From NCBI RefSeq assembly GCF_008831285.2, contig NC_045143.1, forward strand, positions 23,746,302 through 23,810,301: a stretch of DNA of 64,000 nt. Reading direction: 5' to 3'. This document shows, one piece after another, positions 33,770 to 45,184 of the stretch. Source of the DNA: Nymphaea colorata. Its lineage: Eukaryota; Streptophyta; Magnoliopsida; Nymphaeales; Nymphaeaceae. The position numbers were made by a program, and so were the translations under genes. A model generated the notes under the pieces. The model searched no databases, was not told where the DNA came from, and saw only the letters and a program-made list of their open reading frames with translations. The stretch's first letter is position 1, and the number at the start of each line of letters is the position of its first letter.

Positions 33770-33910
33770 TAAGGTTTTTTCAGCAAGTTATTCCTTGTCC
33801 TTTTCTGGTGTGTTTTCAGCAGGCTATTTCCAGCAAGTTGTCCTTTTCTGGTGTGTTTTCAGCAAGTTATTCCCTGTCCGTTTCTGGCGTGTTTTCAGCA
33901 GGCTATTTTT
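33770..33910 (+). repeat. Tandem repeats in the Copia-3 leader
   Basis: About four imperfect copies of a block built from TTTTCAGCAAGTTATTCC and CTGTCCTTTTCTGGTGTG, alternating with a variant carrying CAGCAGGCTATTT. They lie in the untranslated leader between PBS and gag (gag starts 34041). The repeated TTTTCAG also resembles a splice acceptor, but no splicing can be inferred. Confidence 0.65.
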
Positions 33911-34040
33911 CTTTGCTGTTTGGGGATGTGAAAGAAACGTATGCATGTTTCTTTGTCTTTTCTTTTATTCCTGTTGTCCTCGTGAAGTTGCTGCATATAT
34001 ACATTTTATCTTGGTATTCTCATCCTTGTTGTGATTTATT

Positions 34041-35007
34041 ATGGCTGAGAACCAAAATTCCGAGGGTGGTAACGATCACAAAGGAGGTGGAAATCCTTTC
34101 TCCTATGGATCTATAGTTAAATTAGATGGACACAACTATGAACTGTGGTCCAGATCCTTTATGTTGTCAGTTAAAGGTCATCGAAAGAGACACATAATCG
34201 AAGAGGATGAACCTATTAACAAGTCGGGGAAGTACATAACCTGGGAAGAGGACGACAGCATGGTAATGTCTTGGATTATGAATAGTGTCCAACCTCAAAT
34301 CGCTTCTACCATACTATACTACTGCGAAGGAGATGTGGGAATTTCTTAGACAGACATATTCTCAAGATAAGAATGTGAGTAAAATCCTTCAAGTTGAAGA
34401 AGAGTTGCACAACCTCCGACAGGGAAATCAGGATTTATCTCAATACTTTGCAACAGTTAAAGCTACTTATGAATGTATGAAATTCTTGCATCCTCCGTGC
34501 AAATCGTGTTATAAGTCACACTTTGAACCTACTATAGTTGCAAAGTTTCTTGCTGGTCTCTCTCCTGAATATGCTGCTGCTAAGGATCAGATGCTCACTG
34601 GAAGTGAAATTCCTGACCTCTCTGATGCATACAACCGATTTAACCGTCTTGCTATTAGCTTGTCTCAACCAGTTGGTGTGATGCCTGCCTCTGCTCTTGC
34701 TGTCGGGGGTGGTCGTGGTCATGGCTCCTCCTATAGTACAAGAGGAAGAGGTATAGGTCATGGAATTGGGGGCCATGGGAGGTTCCAATGCACCTATTGT
34801 GGTAAGATTGGACATTTAGAGGATCGTTGTTGGGATAAACATGGTCGCCCATCCTTTTTGTCACAGGGAAGAAATATGGTCACCAAACAAGGTAAGAGCT
34901 CTACTCACTCGTCTATGGGTTCTGCACAGATTGTCACTCCTACAGTGGAGGACTCTTCGCCTAGTATAGTACTAGAGACAGTTATAGTTAGCATTGACAG
35001 AGTTTAG
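34041..35007 (+). pseudogene. Copia-3 gag (frameshifted)
   Basis: Starts MAENQNSEGGNDHKGGG, followed by SIVKLDGHNYELWSRSF, a UBN2/Retrotran_gag-like domain. A frameshift occurs near 34310-34325; the second frame carries AKEMWEFLRQTYSQDKN, AKFLAGLSPEYAAAKDQML and, after a Gly/Arg-rich stretch, the zinc knuckle CTYCGKIGHLEDRC (CX2CX4HX4C, intact). A stop at 35005-35007 separates it from the protease. The gag type differs from that of Copia-1/2, so Copia-3 belongs to another lineage. Confidence 0.85.
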
Positions 35008-35405
35008 TATGAGCAATTTTTGGCACACAAAGCCTCACAGGCTTCAGCTTCTACAGCGGTGATTGATCGAGCCTTCTCAGCGGGTCTTTCCACGTCTGAC
35101 TCAGGTACTTCGTGGATTATTGATTCAGGAGCATCGAGACATTTCTACAGTAGACCCAGGTCTTTTACTACTCTGCACAAATTTCCCCAGCCACGTCATG
35201 TCAAATTTGCAGATGGTAGACTGTCACCCATATTGGGTTATGGAGATGTGAACCTTTCTCAGTCTATGACTATTCCACATGTTTTATATGTTCCTGAATT
35301 TTCATCTCATTTACTCTCGGTTAAACAGTTGACTACTGATTTACACTATCGTATTATTTTTGACCCTGGTTCATGCTCATTTCAGGACTTCAAACTAGGA
35401 AGATG
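35008..35405 (+). pseudogene. Copia-3 protease
   Basis: In frame after the gag stop. The aspartic protease active site is WIIDSGASRHF (about 35114-35146), followed by VKFADGRLSPILGYGDV, PHVLYVPEFSSHLLSVKQL and a pre-integrase region ending at 35405 with a stop, where the reading frame shifts into integrase. Confidence 0.85.
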
Positions 35406-36651
35406 ATTGATGGCGGCTATGAGAAAGGGGGCGTCTACATCCTGTCGACTCCTATGGGCCTTGCTGCAACCTCTTCTACATCAGAGTCTACAGTCTTCCA
35501 GTGGCATCTCTGGCTTAGTCACCCTTCAGCACCCAGGCTCCATTCTTTCCTTCCTAATCTTTCTGTTCCAGAGTCTTTTCAATGTGAGGCTTGTCAACTT
35601 GGCAAGCACACACGTAGTAGTTTTCCTTCGAGTCTTAGTCCTTCTAGTCAATGGTTATTTGATCTTCTTCATGTTGATGTGTGGGGGCCTAGCAGGGTTG
35701 CTAGCCGAAATAAGTTTAGGTACTTTCTTGTCATTGTTGATGATTATTCTCGAGTCAGTTGGGTATTCCTTTTGAAGGAAAGGTCTGAAGTAATTTGTAT
35801 TCTCAAAAACTTGATTATTGAAATAAAGACTCAATTTGGTTCTGTGGTTAAGTGTATCCGCACTGATAATGTTCTTGGGTTCAAATCATCTATCTTAATG
35901 ACCTTTTATGCTGAAAATGGTATCTCTCCCCAATTTACTTGTCCTCATACCTCACAACAGAATGGAGTTGCTGAACGAAAGCATCGGCAACTTCTAACTG
36001 TTGCTCGTACCCTCATGCTTCATAATCATGTACCTGCATACTTATGGGGTGATGCCATACTCATGGCTTATTACCTGACCAATCGTTTGCCATCATCCTC
36101 CATTGACCACTAAGTACCAATCAAACTTGTTTATCCCAATCGAAGCTTGCTTTTTGTTCCACCAAAAGTTTTTTGGTTGTACCTGTTTTGTTCATATTCT
36201 TGGGCCTAAACGTGATAAACTTGCTGCTCAAGCCATTAAGTGTGTGTTCATTGGCTATCCTCGAAACCAAAAAGGGTACAAGTATTTTGATCTGGTAAAT
36301 CACAAAGAGTATATTAGTGCGGATGTCACTTTTTTCGAGTCTCAGTCTTACTTTAGTCATACTTCTGCATCATCTGAAGTACCATGTCCTATCCCTCCTA
36401 TCCTGTTGCAATACTTTCCTTCTCCTACTCTAACTATGAATAGGTTTCAGAATCCTCCATTGGTCTATACTCGGCGACAGGACCCCTCTCATGGTCGACC
36501 ATCAGACTCTTCTCAAGATGTGAGCTCCACTGAAGTAAGTATACCTGATATTGTTCCTTTAGATGACTTGCCTATAGCCCTACGCAAAGGCAAGAGACAG
36601 TGTACCATGCATCCTATCTCTCACACCCATCTTGATGATAACTTACAATAG
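35373..36651 (+). pseudogene. Copia-3 integrase
   Basis: GAG-pre-integrase zinc finger: WHLWLSHPSAPRLHS and CEACQLGKHTRSS (HHCC set visible). Core: first Asp in LHVDVWGPSRV, second in CIRTDNVLGF, Glu in HTSQQNGVAERKHRQLL, so all three catalytic residues are kept. The frame breaks near 36110, and the C-terminal part (FGCTCFVHILGPKRDKL, KCVFIGYPRNQKGYKYF) is read in another frame to 36651, including the Ser/Pro-rich linker that ends DDLPIALRKGKR. Stops follow before RT. Confidence 0.87.
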
Positions 36652-36729
36652 TTTCTGAAGGCTATGGCAGTTCATACTGTCCCAACTTGTCATCAACATG
36701 CCTTACTAGATTGTAAATGACGAACAGCT

Positions 36730-37539
36730 ATGCAAGATGAGATGGATGCTCTCGTACAGCGTGGTACCTGGGAGTTGGTTGATCCACCTAAAGATTGTGA
36801 CATTGTTGGTTCCAAATGGGTATTTACAATCAAATATAATTCAGATGGGTCATTAGAGCGATACAAGGCTCGATTAATGGCTAAAGGATACACTCAGACA
36901 TACGGGGTTGACTTCTTTGAGACGTTCTCTCCAGTGGCACGATTGGGCACTATTCGCCTTATTATTTCTGTTGCGGTACACTATGATTGGCCTATGTATC
37001 AGCTTGATGTGAAGAATGCTTTTCTGTATGGTGATCTTGAGGAGACTGTATATATGCAGCAACCACCAGGGTTCGAAAAACAGGGGGAGTGTAGGAAAGT
37101 GTGTCGATTGAAGAAGGCTATCTATGGACTTAAACAAAGTCCCAGGGCATGGTTCCACAAATTATCAGAGGTGGTTTCACAATGTGGATTTGAACGATCT
37201 CCTTTGGATCATTCCCTATTCATCAAGAAGACCTCCACAGGTATAGTTGTCATGATAGTTTATGTTGATGACATTATCTTGACAGGTGATTGTGGTCGAC
37301 AAATATCTGCTACAAAGGTTTTTCTTCAAAAACATTTTGTCACAAAGGATCTTGGTCACTTGAGATATTTTCTTGGGATTGAAGTTGTGGAAAACAAAGA
37401 AAGTGTAGCATTGTCTCAAAGGAAGTATGTCTTTGATTTACTGCAGGATACAGGGATGCTAGGGACCAAGCCGGCTAATCTCCCTATGAATCCACGTATT
37501 CACCTTCATGATGATCAATCAGAACTAGTAGATTCCTGA
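36730..37539 (+). pseudogene. Copia-3 reverse transcriptase, RNase H missing
   Basis: An uninterrupted RVT_2 domain of 269 codons: GSKWVFTIKYNSDGSLERYK, YQLDVKNAFLYGDLEETVYM, KKAIYGLKQSPRAWFHKL and the catalytic IVYVDDIILTG near 37257-37290, then LRYFLGIEVV and SQRKYVFDLLQDTGMLGTKP. After a stop at 37537-37539 the next codons still read SYRSLI, the normal start of the connection to RNase H, and then the sequence jumps to the purine tract. About 180 residues are therefore missing. Confidence 0.9.
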
Positions 37540-37566
37540 TCTTACAGGTCTCTCATTGAGGGGGAG

Positions 37567-37779
37567 TGTTGAAATTAGAAAGTTTGGTTTTAAATGTAGT
37601 AGTTATTTAACTATTTAAAAGTAGAGTTCCTTTTTGTCTTTTTACTATTTTATTTGTCCTTCTCTTGTAACTGCCTCAGTCGTGCCCTAATCTCCCTTTA
37701 AGTAGAGATTAGAGCACGAGATGAAATATTTTTTTCGTCTCTTTCTCTCTCTCGTTCTCCCCTTCTTCATCACGTAACA
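37567..37779 (+). repeat. Copia-3 3' LTR (213 bp)
   Basis: Follows the purine tract TTGAGGGGGAG directly and ends CATCACGTAACA. It differs from the 5' LTR at about eight bases plus small length changes in T and CT runs. Confidence 0.92.
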
Positions 37780-37784
37780 TACAG

Positions 37785-38643
37785 TATAAGTAATGTCAGG
37801 GCGAGTAAGAGTAAGATAAATAAGCATACCAACCAGCCTCTTATACCGTCCTTTTCCTTCTTCATCTAGGATGTTACCAGTTTTGATACTTATCTTTGTA
37901 CCTGACTCCATTAGAGTTAGAAAGTGTCTGCTTCCTAGTTTACCTGTCTCTTTTAGGAGGTACAGAGTGTACTTCCTTTGGCTCATAACAAGCCCTGTCT
38001 CTGATCGTGCAATCTCTATTCCCAGAAAGTACCTTAATTTTTCCAGATCTTTAAGGTCAAATTCAGCAGCAACCCTCTCCTTCATCTTCCTTTTCTCTTC
38101 TTCATCATCACCTGTGACAATCATATCATCAACATATACAAGAAGAATGCTCACAAGGCCACTTCTCTGCTTAATGAACAGGGTATGATCACCATTTCCT
38201 TGTTTGTATCCATTTGTCTTCATTACCACCCTCAGTCTTCCAAACCATGCTCTAGGGGACTGCTTCAGGCCATACAGGGCCTTCTTGAGATGACAACATT
38301 TTCCACTTTGAGCATATCCGGGAGGCATGCTCATATAGACCTCCTCCTCTAGATGGCCGTTCAAGAAGGCGTTCTTGACATCAAGCTGGTCCATGCCCCA
38401 CTTCTTTTGCACTGCAAGTGCCAAAATGATCCTCACAGTCTTCAGTTTTGCAACATGAGCAAAGGTTTCAAGATAGTCAATTCCGTATTTTTGGCTGAAC
38501 CCATTTGCAACCAGACGAGCTTTATACCGTTCCACAGTGCCATCAGGTTTATACGTCACACTAAACACCCACTTGAAAGGGGAACCAACTAAGTGAGTCC
38601 CCTTGAATATGAGACAAATCTTTGAATAGGGTGAGAAGTACAT
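37785..38643 (-). pseudogene. Copia-2 reverse transcriptase
   Basis: Open for about 285 codons: FKWVFSVTYKPDGTVERYK, LDVKNAFLNGHLEEEVYM, KKALYGLKQSPRAWFGRL, catalytic LLVYVDDMIVTGDDEEE near 38115, LRYFLGIEIARSETGLVM, and LIYLTLTRPDITYTV at the left end. The next codons (NVLSQFM) lie across Copia-3 at 33094, so rejoining is exact apart from the TACAG duplication. The polymerase motif is intact. Confidence 0.9.
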
Positions 38644-39758
38644 GACTTGGTCCCCTTGTGCAAGGCTATGGGAAGCTCTTCATTCATTGGACTTGGTTCA
38701 TTCGAGGAACTCACAGGATTGGGATTGGTTACATCAACAGTCTCAACCACATCTTTCTCCTTTCTAGTGTAAAACCTGCCCAAACAAATGATCACGAGAT
38801 GTGGACTGATCATCCACAGGGCCCCCTTCCACATGGCTATCTTTATCATCCCTGACTGTATCTTCCACACTGTGACTAAGTTTGTAGTCCAAGAAGTCAG
38901 TAAACTGAATAAGCTGATTTGGAGAATACTCTTCCACACTGTTCCCTATACACTCCCCCTGAAGAGGATTCACAGGAAAATACACCTCATGTTCATGAAA
39001 GGTAACATCCCGGGAGACATAGATTTTGGAGGTAGTAGGATCAATACATTTATATCCCTTCTGAGTGGAGGAATACCCCAAGAAGAAAGCTTTGACAGAC
39101 CGAGGGTCAAGTTTCTTGATGGTGGGACTATGGTTATGAACAAAGCAAACACACCCGAACACCCGAGAAGTAAGAGGCCAGGGGTTATGAGTGGGACTGA
39201 GCACAGAGTAAGGAGTACGGCCATTCAACACACGAGTGGGCATACGGTTGATGAGGTGGGCACTAGTGAGGAGAGCATCGCCCCAGTAGCGCTTAGGAAC
39301 GTGCCTGTGGAACATAATAGCTCCGGTGACATCTAATAAATGGCGATTTTTACGTTCGGCCACGCCATTTTGAGGAGTATAACTACAGGACGTCTCATGA
39401 ACAATACCCTTGCCCCGTAGGAAGTCATTCAGGGATTGGGAGACATACTATCTGGCATTATCAGTACAGAAAGTTTGAACAGAGGTCTGAAATTGATTTT
39501 CGACAAAGGCAACAAAATTTTTGACAATGACAAGAACCTCACTGCGTTCTTTCAACAAGTACACGAACGTACAATGGGAGTAGTCATCAATCAGAGTCAT
39601 AAAGTAACGAAAACCACGACAAGTGGGTACTCCCGAAGGACCCCAAACTATTGATAGAAATAGGGTACGAAACCCTAACATGCTTAGCAAACTGACACAC
39701 TTCACATGTGAAGGAGTCCATGGAAACAGAAGTAAACAACCTAGGAAACAACTTCTTA
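38644..39758 (-). pseudogene. Copia-2 integrase (frameshifted)
   Basis: The N-terminal part (39448-39758) carries the CEVCQFAKH zinc-finger half, IVWGPSGVPTCRGFRYFMTL and DDYSHCTFVYLLKERSEV, and FCTDNAR with the second catalytic Asp. The following 39363-38764 frame holds MAERKNRHLLDVTGAIMF (Glu region), LINRMPTRVLNGRTPYSVL, RVFGCVCFVHNHSPTIKKL and KAFFLGYSSTQKGYKCI, then the acidic linker to RT, itself out of frame after 38770. At least three frame changes; not functional. This region also shows what Copia-1 lost. Confidence 0.85.
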
Positions 39759-40439
39759 ATCAACTGGATGGGAGATGTCCAAGGCACTTGTGCCATCTCA
39801 TAATGCTAGACCTGTCCTCCACGCCTATCAACTGTCTGCTAGTGGCTGAGATGAGAGCAGAGGCAACCTGTACGGGCAGTCTGTAGAGGCCATCAATAAC
39901 CGAACCAATCCCAATCTTCTTCCCCATCACCAAGTCCTGCAGGGTACAATTATCAACAGAGAAAATTAGATTGCAATTGAGTTCTTTGGTGATACTACTG
40001 ACAGATAACAAATTCATAGGAATATTGGGAACATGAAGAGCATTATGCAGAAGATATTTATTTAATAAGGACAAACTCCCTTTTCCAGCCACAGAGATCG
40101 AGGACCCATCAGCCATAGATACACGTTGCTGCCCTGAAGACAATTTGTACTCTTGAAACATCTTAGGGTTCCCTGTCATATGATGAGTAGCTCCACTGTC
40201 AACTACCCAATCATCAAGTAAGGGATTACCTTGATCACTTGTGGCAACAAGAGCTTGGGCTAACTGAGCTCCCTCAGACGTGGAGGCTTCCTCCTTAGTA
40301 GTAGATAACCGGCTGATGTAAGCTTGTAATTCCTTGATTTGGTCAGAGGAAAGCTTCGGTTTTTCAACACTGGGAGAGCTAGTATTAGGCACAGGAGGAC
40401 CCCGCCTACCAGAGGGAGGACGACCACGGTGAGCCTCTT
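39759..40439 (-). pseudogene. Copia-2 protease and gag C-terminal linker
   Basis: After a linker (SSDQIKELQAYISRL) the protease active site reads DDWVVDSGATHHMTGNPKMF (about 40210-40150). It continues with VSMADGSSISVAGKGSL, NALHVPNIPMNLLSVSSIT and the pre-integrase region DLVMGKKIGIGSVIDGLYRL. The active-site DSGA is intact. Out of frame with the upstream gag because of a shift near 40440. Confidence 0.87.
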
Positions 40440-41243
40440 CTCAGGATGAAGATCCCAACAAAAATCAACTGAGTGTCCCAACTTGTTATAGTGACTGCAA
40501 CGCCGAATAGGACGCTGCCCAGTCTCTGGAGCACGACTAACAAAAGCAGAGGGAGAACTACCATGACTAGAGTCGATATGCATCACTTGACGGCGTTGTT
40601 CCACAGATTCCACCCGGGCATACACTTCCTCAATTCCAGGGGTCTTGTCACAGTTGAGAATTTGACTCCTAATGGATTCAAACTCATCACGCAGACCTCC
40701 CAGAAAAATAAAAGTGCGGTCCATCCATTCTTTCTGCCAGTACAGTTCATGATCAGAACCACAATTCCAGTCATCATTCACATGATAATCCAGTTCCTCC
40801 CATTTAGTCTTCAGGGCTGCATAGAAGGATGCCACAGACAAGTCACCCTGTTTAAGAGAATAAATGCTGCGTTTAATCTGGTATGTACGCAGGACTCTCT
40901 TTTTATGGCCATACATCCTCGCAAGCACAGTCCACATGTCATATGAGGACAACTTTCGCAAAATAAGGGGCTGAATAACAGCAGAAACAAAACTAATAAT
41001 CCAAACTTTAACTTGACTATCTTCCAACGCCCAAGTCGCCCATCCAGGATCAATTTTACTAGGCGCAGGTTTTTCCCCAGTGATATAGGGCAGACAACCG
41101 CGACTAGTGATCCCAATTTCAAGCGCAGCAGACCTAGAGAGATAATTGTCTTTGTTCAGCCGAATAGAGGTGACTTGAACATGCAAATTTTCACTCTTGG
41201 TATTGCTGCCTTTGTCAAAGGTAACATCGGTCTTGGAGGTCAT
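40440..41243 (-). pseudogene. Copia-2 gag
   Basis: Starts at MTSKTDVTFDKGS (Met at 41243; a longer in-frame start at 41276 lies in the leader and is not favoured). The domain order matches Copia-1 gag: VTSIRLNKDNYLSRSAALEI, YITGEKPAPSKIDPG, KVWIISFVSAVIQPLILRK, YSLKQGDLSVASFYAALK. The zinc knuckle reads CSHYNKLGHSVDFC, with the second Cys replaced by Tyr. A frameshift just after DLHPEK (about 40440) separates it from protease. Confidence 0.87.
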
Positions 41244-41650
41244 CTCTTCAGCCACAACGACCACAAAAAAATCCAACAGTCAGAGAATACCAGAAAAACG
41301 TAGGAGGAGGACCCGGGCGCTGTGGCACTTTGCCTACAATGGAGGACGAGCAGCGGGATCTCCGGCAAGCAGGCACAAGGCGGGGAACAGGCCAGGCGAC
41401 AGCGGGCGGCGTCGAACAGCGAGCGGCGTCGGCGCACCCAGGCGACGTCAGGCAGTGTCAGACCAGCGGACGGCGGCGGCGCATGCCAGGCAACGGCAGG
41501 CGGTGGTGGGACGGCGGGCTGCGTTGGCGGCGGGACTTAGGGCGACGTCTGAGATAGAACTCCAGCAAGGTCAGACTTAGGGTTCCAAAAAAAACCCTAA
41601 ATCACACACGAACGAAGAAGCCAAACAGCACGAACCTGGCTCTGATACCA
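41244..41650 (-). other. Copia-2 leader and primer-binding site
   Basis: GC-rich leader (about 41320-41560, many CGGCG/GGCGAC runs) ending at the PBS TGGTATCAGAGC (minus, 41639-41650), directly against the 5' LTR. ORFs on either strand here are composition artefacts. Confidence 0.75.
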
Positions 41651-41937
41651 TGTAGAAACACGCAGCGGAAGAAGAGAAAGGAAAACAAACACAGGATTTA
41701 CGTGGAAAACCTCGAAACGAGGTGAAAAACCACGGGAAAGCTCTAACCTAGGGGCAAAACTACAACCCTAGGAGAGAGAAATCTTAATTCACTTAATAAA
41801 CAATTACAATAAGTGATTAGAATAAAAGAGGGAGGTAGAGAGACCCACCTAGGGAACCGAGCCCATCCTTGGTTCCTGTGCCCATGGGTACCGGGTCCAT
41901 ATCCGGACCCGGTTCCCTATTACACGGTATTCTAACA
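41651..41937 (-). repeat. Copia-2 5' LTR (287 bp)
   Basis: Partner of 32196-32482, same length, about 14 differences by eye. Followed by ACTAC (41938-41942), the right copy of the target duplication. Confidence 0.9.
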
Positions 41938-42030
41938 ACTACAATAAAAGCAAACTCATGTAGCACGTACCTGGGCAACACGGCTTCACAGATAGACTTT
42001 AGTTCACATCCATAATGGAATTTTGCCATA

Positions 42031-42042
42031 GCTCTGATACCA
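42031..42042 (-). other. Gypsy-2 primer-binding site (initiator tRNA-Met)
   Basis: The minus strand reads TGGTATCAGAGC, four bases from the LTR end at 42047. It is the same site and spacing as in Gypsy-1. Confidence 0.88.
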
Positions 42043-42046
42043 AAGC

Positions 42047-45000
42047 TAACACATCCCTACCCTTTGACCCTTAATTTTTTTTTGGTTAAAACATAAAACA
42101 TTGAGGTGCGACGACATAACGATTCAAATGGAATGAGCTATGCAATTCAAAGACAGTGGGTTAACTTTCCATTATATGATAAATTCAGTCCATACAAAAT
42201 CACATCATATTTTTTCAAAAATACATATGACCAAAATGCCCCATACCACAACATTGATGCCTAACAAAAACAAAACATCAATAAGACCAAAACATGATGC
42301 GCCGACACTACAATAGACCCAAAATCTTTTCAATAGGATGTGAGTAGAGCCATTTGATCATTCTGCTGCCTCGGGTCGACAAAACCTGATAAAGAAAAAC
42401 AACTGAAGGTTTAGCCTTCGCAGTGTGGCAACATACCAGATAAATTCCTAACCCTTTAAGGTAAGGGCTCAAATATGAAATGTAGCAATTACGAAAGCAA
42501 AACACTATCATGTCATGATTGAGCATGCAGTCACATGACTTGTCAAGAAGGCCCCTCTTATATATCATGACATGTAAAGGCCACTTGATGGCCACAATAA
42601 CACATTCAATAGTCACATGCAGTTCATGCATAGACACATCATTCACATTCTCTTCATTCATATTCTTTTCATTTACATTAGCTTTAGTGAATTGACAGTT
42701 CTTGTGGGTGAAAACATAGGCGGCGTGCACACTATGGGCGACCTACAGTCGGGAAACAACCTTCGTGGTGGTCCAAAATGATGTGGATCCATTCATGCTG
42801 CAGTGGAAGAACAATCATCCATGGATGTGTGAATTCCAAGGAGAGTTACACAGCATTCCTTATGACACCCAGGTTGGGAAGGCAGGAGTCTAACGCTCCA
42901 AGCACATCACACAATGATATCCAAGGGTCTTGCACCGCTTGTGCTCTGGTGAGACCAGTAACGAAGGAGGGACATCTCCCAAACACATTGCCACAACCCA
43001 CTGACCTCTCATCTATTATTCTTTCTTACTTATCATTATGAAAGCACATTCACAAAATGATTGGATAGCTCATGAAGTTGGTTCACTTCACATGCACCCA
43101 TACCTCCAAATGCCTCCACACGAGGGCTACACATATAGTCAACATTCTTAGCTAGCCGTCATAATATTATGGGTACAACTACCCTCCAAAATCATCCAAT
43201 TGCATCATGCCCATGACAGTGCATATAAAATATGTTGCAGCATTCATATCATTTAAGCATATCAATCACATCTTTCAAAACTTAGCCAAACCACAGACAT
43301 TAGTCTCGATCCATGATTGGGTCATAGTTGTCCTAGGCAATTATCATTCTTAGATAATTCTAATGCACAATGGGGGTTGAGGAGATATTTGACTCGATAC
43401 CCTACTTCATTTGTCATAAGCAGTTATCATTTATAGCATGCACATGAAATTGCATAGTAATTTTTAAAACAAAACTTATCTTATAACAATTCAATCACAT
43501 ACATACATTCATTCAATCACATCACGATCATAGGATCCAATGATCCTGAAAACACACATCCAAAAGTTGGCCCCAGGCAGGGATTCACATGGAATGCCAC
43601 CATACCTGTCGTGCATCAACGAAACACCCAAAACGCCTCAAGCTTCAAATCTTGCCACTCAATGTCTACTCGACGTGCTTAGTGTACTTGCAAACAGAGT
43701 CAAGTGATAAGTTCTCTACTCGCTTTGCTTTACAATCTACACAAGTATAAAATATAATCATTGAGGCGTAGGTCATTGCCACAAGAGGGAGCTGATAGGT
43801 AGTATTGGCCCATAAAGCCTTCATTAGTCCCTTCCCAACTCTTTGAGGTTGTGATCAAATGTCTAAACTCAAAGATTCGATTAATCTATCACTAATATAT
43901 TTTTCACTTGCTTTCCTTAGTTGAGGCGTCTTCCCAATAATTACACCTAACTTACATGCTCTTTTCCAACCAACAACACAATACGCACATCGACAATAGT
44001 GTGCACCATGTGTTCGCAACAACAGTCTTAAACCTTTTCCACAATACCAAAATCTCTATCATGCTTCTTAATCTCTTCGAAAATTAACTCATCAAGCTAA
44101 AAAGATAGATATACACGTGGATCCTCGTCCCTCCAAAATAGTCTTAAACCTTCTCCAAAAAGCAAAGTCGCTAGCATGCGTTCTATATCGTCCAATCTTA
44201 AATTTAGCATGCTCAATTAATAATTATACATCCTAACAAAAAATATTAGACAATTTAGGCTCGGTTTGGCCTCGCTCACCCCACTTTTAGAGTTCAAATT
44301 GTTGTAGTGTTCCTAACAGCCACCTCAAATGCTTGATTGATCCCCAAGCAACAACACCTTCCATTCATCGTTATGAAGGGAAAGATGTGTTTCCAAGCTG
44401 CAAACTGACCAAACAACAATAAATAGGGTGATGTTTAGCGGAAGAGATATCAAAGGAGGGGTCTATTGTTAAAAGAAAGCATTCGACTGCAAGAAGCTCG
44501 TTCTGCTGAAGGTGGGAAAAACTTGGAGCGAAAAAAAAAACTGGCGGGAGAGAGAGTGTGCAGAGAGGGAGGATGCTCGGTTGAGGGAGAGGGAAAAATA
44601 ATGCATGTGAGGCTGGCGGTGGAGAGAGGAAGCGAACAAAGAGATGGGAGAGGGTTGCGCAGGAGCGATGTCGTGCAGGAGGGAGAGTGGAAGAGACAGG
44701 GAGAGAGCTCAAGCAAAGAGAGAGCACGTGGGCAGAGGGAGATGCGAGCAGTGAGAAGGGGCTGCGGGTGGGAGCAGCAACACACGGCGGAGTGAGAGCT
44801 TGCGAGAGAGAGGGATCGAGTGTGCTTGAAACAGAGGGGAAGATGGACACGAAAAGGTGAGGGAGAGGACAGACACGAGAGAGAAGAAGAAGAAGAAACA
44901 GAAGAGACTGAGAGGGGAGACAACAGAAACAACGAGAGAGGGAGGAGGAGAAGAAGGAAGAGACAAAGAGAGGTCAAGAGGCTCAACTGAGCGCCTCCGT

Positions 45001-45184
45001 TGCCTCCCTTCACCTCTGTCGCTGCTGCTGCAATTTTCTTTTGCCTCCTTCTCTGTGTTGTAGTCAAAGCAGTGGAAGAGACGAAGAGGAAGAGAGAACC
45101 AGCATGGGCTCCTCTTCACACATGGAGCTCGGGTCCGGGTCTGGACCCGCTCCAGCCTGGTCTGCCAAAATGAAAATCGTTACA
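42047..45184 (-). repeat. Gypsy-2 5' LTR (3138 bp)
   Basis: Intact-length LTR; on the minus strand it starts TGTAACGATTTTCATT at 45184 and its inner end has diverged (TAACACATCCC on plus instead of TGTCACACCCC). It includes a GA-rich region (44530-44990) whose long open frames on both strands are low-complexity artefacts. Five-base flank GAGAA at 45185-45189. Confidence 0.88.

Larger units (their letters stand above)
33100..37779 (+). mobile_element. Copia-3: young Ty1/copia element without RNase H
   Basis: Plus-strand element in opposite orientation to its host Copia-2, with a perfect target duplication TACAG (33095-33099 and 37780-37784), LTRs of 223 and 213 bp, PBS TGGTATCAGAGCC right after the 5' LTR (33323-33335) and purine tract TTGAGGGGGAG before the 3' LTR (37556-37566). 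Gag, protease, integrase and RT are present; RNase H is deleted between RT and the purine tract. Base substitutions between LTRs number about eight, plus CT-repeat length change. It contains several stops and frameshifts and uses a different gag type from Copia-1/2. Confidence 0.92.
32196..41937 (-). mobile_element. Copia-2: Ty1/copia retrotransposon, interrupted by Copia-3
   Basis: Minus-strand element with 287-bp LTRs (32196-32482, 41651-41937), target duplication ACTAT/ACTAC (32191-32195 and 41938-41942; Gypsy-1 shows the uninterrupted site reads ACTAC), PBS at 41639-41650 and purine tract beside the 3' LTR. All domains (gag, protease, integrase, RT, RNase H) are present in copia order, though frames are broken. 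Copia-3 splits RT from RNase H. About 14 LTR differences by eye, near 5%, the same age class as Copia-1, with which it shares clear protein similarity in integrase, RT and RNase H. Confidence 0.9.
11793..45184 (-). mobile_element. Gypsy-2: Tekay-like Ty3/gypsy chromovirus retrotransposon (nested host)
   Basis: A minus-strand Ty3/gypsy element whose LTRs end at 11793 (TGTCACACCCC on plus) and 45184 (...GTTACA). Flanks GATAA (11788-11792) and GAGAA (45185-45189) are a 5-bp target duplication with one mismatch. Order from right to left is 5' LTR (42047-45184), PBS (42031-42042), gag, protease, RT/RNase H, integrase with chromodomain-like end, PPT (28087-28099) and 3' LTR (28086 down to 11793, split by Copia-1). 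Copia-2 sits in the 5' leader between PBS and gag. The two LTRs differ at roughly one base in ten over the first 380 bp (counted by eye), making it the oldest LTR element of the cluster. All coding parts are pseudogenic. Confidence 0.85.
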
